The position numbers and the translations under genes were made by a program. From the NCBI GenBank assembly GCA_045629205.1, contig JAZQQT010000038.1, positions 1-15,375 on the forward strand: a stretch of 15,375 bases of DNA, written 5' to 3'. Shown one piece after another: positions 13,125 through 15,375 of the stretch (its first letter is position 1; each line of letters begins with the position of its first letter). The stretch is from JAZQLP01 sp045629205. GTDB taxonomy: Bacteria > Bacillota > Clostridia > Oscillospirales > UBA644. The notes beneath the pieces are model-generated. The model saw nothing but the letters and a program-made list of their open reading frames with translations. It was not told the DNA's origin and searched no databases.

Positions 13125-14894
13125 ATGGAAACTTTAACGAATTACTTATCAAATAAATTACAAAATGCTTTTGATAAATGCGGATATACAAATATTATTG
13201 CAAATGTATCCGTATCTGACAGACCCGATTTATGCCAATTTCAATGTAATAGCAGTTTCATTGGTGCTAAATTATATCACAAAGCTCCGATTCTAATAGC
13301 CAAAGAGATAAGTGACGAACTTAGCAAAGATAATGATTTTGATAATATCGATGCTGTAGCACCGGGTTTTATTAATATATCTTTATCTGATGATTCTCTT
13401 GTATCGCATATTAATTCTATTATATCAGATAGCAAACTCGGAATCAAACAATCGGATAATCCTTTAAATATCCTCATAGATTACGGTGGCCCAAATGTTG
13501 CTAAACCTTTACATATCGGTCATTTAAGAGCAGCTATTATCGGAGAAGCTCTTAAAAGACTTGCTAACATTATGGGACATAATGCTTACGGTGATATCCA
13601 TCTAGGAGACTGGGGACTTCAGATTGGTTTGGTTATTGCTGAATTATCCGAAAGATATCCAGCCGAACGATGCTTTTCACCTGATTTTGACATATCAAAA
13701 GATACTGCTTTTCAGCCAACGATGGCTGAATTAAATGAAGTATATCCGGCTGCAAGCAAAAAAAGCAAATCTGATGAAATATTTGCCGAAAAAGCCCACT
13801 TAGCAACAATGGAATTACAAGCCGGAAGGTCCGGTTACATTGAATTATGGAAAAATATTCTTGAGGCATCAAAAGCAGATTTAAAAGCCAATTATGATAA
13901 GTTAAACGTTAGTTTTGAAAACTGGCTCGGGGAAAGCGATGCGGAAAAATATATTCCCAAATTAATTTCCCTGCTTACTGATAAAAACTTATTAATTGAA
14001 AGTGAAGGCGCCTTGGTTGTCAATGTTGAAGATGATGCCGACAAAGCAAAAGTCCCACCTATAATAATAAAAAAATCCGATGGGGCAAGTCTGTATTCAA
14101 CAACCGACCTTGCGACTTTACTTCAAAGGCAAAAAGATTTTAAACCAAACTGCATTTGGTATGTAGTTGACAGCAGACAATCCCTTCATTTTCTCCAGGT
14201 ATTCAGATGTGCAAAATTAGCAGGAATAATCCCAAATGATGTTTCATTAGAGCATCTTGGATTCGGAACAATGAACGGAAATGACGGAAAGCCGTTTAAA
14301 ACCCGCGATGGCGGTGTTATGCGGTTATCTGACTTACTTGAAACTGTTATAAACGGTGCTTCGGATAAACTTTCGAATTCAACTTATGTTTCCGGTTTAT
14401 CAGACACGGACAAATTATCAACTGCAGAAAAAGTGGGCATTGCAGCAATTAAATTCGGAGATTTAATTAATCATCGATCTAAAGATTATATTTTTGATAT
14501 TGATAAGTTTTTATCTTTTGAAGGTAAAACAGGAACGTATATCTTATATACAATCACAAGAATAAATTCAATTTTAAAAAAACTGAATATCGGATATAAC
14601 GATATTAAAGAAATCAACGGTATATATTCAAAAGCTGAAAAAGATTTATTACTTGCCATTTCTTCCTGTAGTGATATTTTTCAAAAAGCATTGGATGAAA
14701 GAGCACCAAACTATTTATGCGATAATGCATTTAATATCGCTTCTCTATTCTCTTCTTTTTATCATGATTCACACATAATAGATGAAACTGATCCGAATAA
14801 AAAAAATTCATGGATTGCTTTGGCTTTATTAACAAGAAGAATTTTAATAATGCATATGAATGTTTTAGGAATAGATACTGTAGAAAACATGTAA
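13125..14894 (+). CDS. argS: Arginyl-tRNA synthetase
   Basis: A 589-residue class I aminoacyl-tRNA synthetase, near the normal ArgS length. The N-terminal additional domain that contacts the tRNA D-loop includes DRPDLCQFQCN (32-42). The ATP-binding HIGH motif is at residues 130-133 within GGPNVAKPLHIGHLR. The segment FKTRDGGVMRLSDLL (391-405) occupies the KMSKS-loop position, which is degenerate in many ArgS enzymes. The DALR anticodon-binding domain covers about 470-589. It joins arginine to tRNA-Arg in the cytosol. There is no clear ribosome binding site before ATG 13125; the ATG lies eight bases after the lipoprotein stop, so coupling is likely. No T-box leader is present. Confidence 0.96.
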   Translation: METLTNYLSNKLQNAFDKCGYTNIIANVSVSDRPDLCQFQCNSSFIGAKLYHKAPILIAKEISDELSKDNDFDNIDAVAPGFINISLSDDSLVSHINSIISDSKLGIKQSDNPLNILIDYGGPNVAKPLHIGHLRAAIIGEALKRLANIMGHNAYGDIHLGDWGLQIGLVIAELSERYPAERCFSPDFDISKDTAFQPTMAELNEVYPAASKKSKSDEIFAEKAHLATMELQAGRSGYIELWKNILEASKADLKANYDKLNVSFENWLGESDAEKYIPKLISLLTDKNLLIESEGALVVNVEDDADKAKVPPIIIKKSDGASLYSTTDLATLLQRQKDFKPNCIWYVVDSRQSLHFLQVFRCAKLAGIIPNDVSLEHLGFGTMNGNDGKPFKTRDGGVMRLSDLLETVINGASDKLSNSTYVSGLSDTDKLSTAEKVGIAAIKFGDLINHRSKDYIFDIDKFLSFEGKTGTYILYTITRINSILKKLNIGYNDIKEINGIYSKAEKDLLLAISSCSDIFQKALDERAPNYLCDNAFNIASLFSSFYHDSHIIDETDPNKKNSWIALALLTRRILIMHMNVLGIDTVENM

Positions 14895-14904
14895 GAGGAT
14901 ACAC

Positions 14905-15375
14905 ATGAGAGTTTTGGTTACAGGCGGTGCCGGATATATCGGAAGTCATACGTGCGTTGAATTACTTAATAAAGGATACGATATTATTATTATTGATAAC
15001 CTCGAAAACAGTAATATCAAAGCAATTGACAGAATAAAATTTATAACAAAAAAAGATTTTCCTTTTATCAATGCCGATGTGCGCGATAAAGAAAAATTAA
15101 ACAATATTTTCAAACAGTATAATCCGGAAGCGGTTATTCATTTTGCAGGATTAAAAGCCGTAGGCGAATCCGTAAAAAAGCCATTGATGTATTATGATAA
15201 TAATTTAATAAGTACAATTAGCTTATTGGAAGTAATGCAACACAATAATGTAAAAAAAATCGTGTTCAGTTCTTCCGCAACAGTTTACGGAAAACCGGAA
15301 AGTGTGCCGATAAGAGAGGATTTTCCGCTCAGTACGACAAATCCCTACGGAAGCACAAAACTTATGATAGAACAA
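14905..15375 (+). CDS. galE: UDP-glucose 4-epimerase, N-terminal part
   Basis: The first 157 codons of GalE; the gene runs off the right edge. The short-chain dehydrogenase Rossmann motif GGAGYIG is at residues 7-13. Catalytic Ser124 lies in SSSATVYG (122-129), and Tyr148 and Lys152 in NPYGSTK (146-152), the YxxxK pair. Position 80 onward (HFAGLKAVGESV) is characteristic of true GalE. It interconverts UDP-glucose and UDP-galactose using bound NAD, feeding the Leloir pathway and cell-surface glycan synthesis. AGAGGA (14894-14899) lies five bases before the ATG, and the gap from argS is ten bases, so the two are probably co-transcribed. Confidence 0.95.
   Translation, partial: MRVLVTGGAGYIGSHTCVELLNKGYDIIIIDNLENSNIKAIDRIKFITKKDFPFINADVRDKEKLNNIFKQYNPEAVIHFAGLKAVGESVKKPLMYYDNNLISTISLLEVMQHNNVKKIVFSSSATVYGKPESVPIREDFPLSTTNPYGSTKLMIEQ

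Noticed and set aside
13117..13137. Five-codon reading frame (ATG AGT ATA TGG AAA CTT TAA has six sense codons) between lipoprotein and argS as a leader peptide
   Set aside because: It lacks a ribosome binding site and any Arg codons, so there is no support for attenuation; it probably arises by chance.
1..15375. CRISPR arrays, insertion sequences, tRNA genes or phage genes
   Set aside because: No regularly spaced direct repeats, transposase motifs, tRNA-like folds or phage proteins were seen on either strand.

Overview
The window looks like chromosome from a strictly Gram-positive, very AT-rich member of the Firmicutes, probably class Clostridia. The support is low G+C, strong AGGAGG-type ribosome binding sites, TTGACA/TATAAT promoters often with an extended TGn -10, an HU-RqcP-DivIC cluster, NrdR, a Gram-positive lipoprotein, and a dockerin-bearing secreted protein. 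No phage, insertion sequence, CRISPR array, tRNA or rRNA was seen. No gene-free stretch exceeds about 150 bases.

Layout. At 1-79 (minus) is the start of a ROK-family sugar kinase. Facing away from it is a small cytosolic alpha/beta hydrolase (197-916). A strong bidirectional terminator (956-1003) separates this pair from a carbohydrate locus of two divergent operons that start back to back around 4729-4844. The leftward operon encodes two paralogous family VIII-type serine hydrolases, a TIM-barrel sugar isomerase/epimerase, and a zinc-ribbon membrane protein. The rightward operon encodes a Gfo/Idh/MocA oxidoreductase with EVLP in place of EKP, a metal-dependent amidohydrolase, and a second, canonical Gfo/Idh/MocA oxidoreductase. 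A terminator closes it at 8006.

Next comes a two-gene surface unit. The first gene is a membrane-anchored protein with a cohesin-like domain and Cys-rich repeats (8085-9077). Four bases later comes a secreted transglutaminase-like protein ending in a type I dockerin (9082-10152). I infer that the first anchors the second. A hairpin separates this unit from the leftward housekeeping cluster HU, RqcP, DivIC/FtsB (10209-11015) and nrdR (11162-11623). Sporulation genes yabP and yabQ, which sit between yabO and divIC in B. subtilis and many clostridia, are absent here. The right end reads rightward: an orphan sugar-binding lipoprotein, argS, and the 5' part of galE.

How it may work together (inference): two NAD(P)-dependent sugar oxidoreductases, a TIM-barrel isomerase/lyase, an amidohydrolase and two esterase-like enzymes form a plausible cytosolic pathway. 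It would deacylate, oxidise and cleave or isomerise an unusual glycoside, cyclitol or sugar lactone. No glycoside hydrolase or transporter is encoded within the locus, and its substrate cannot be read from sequence.
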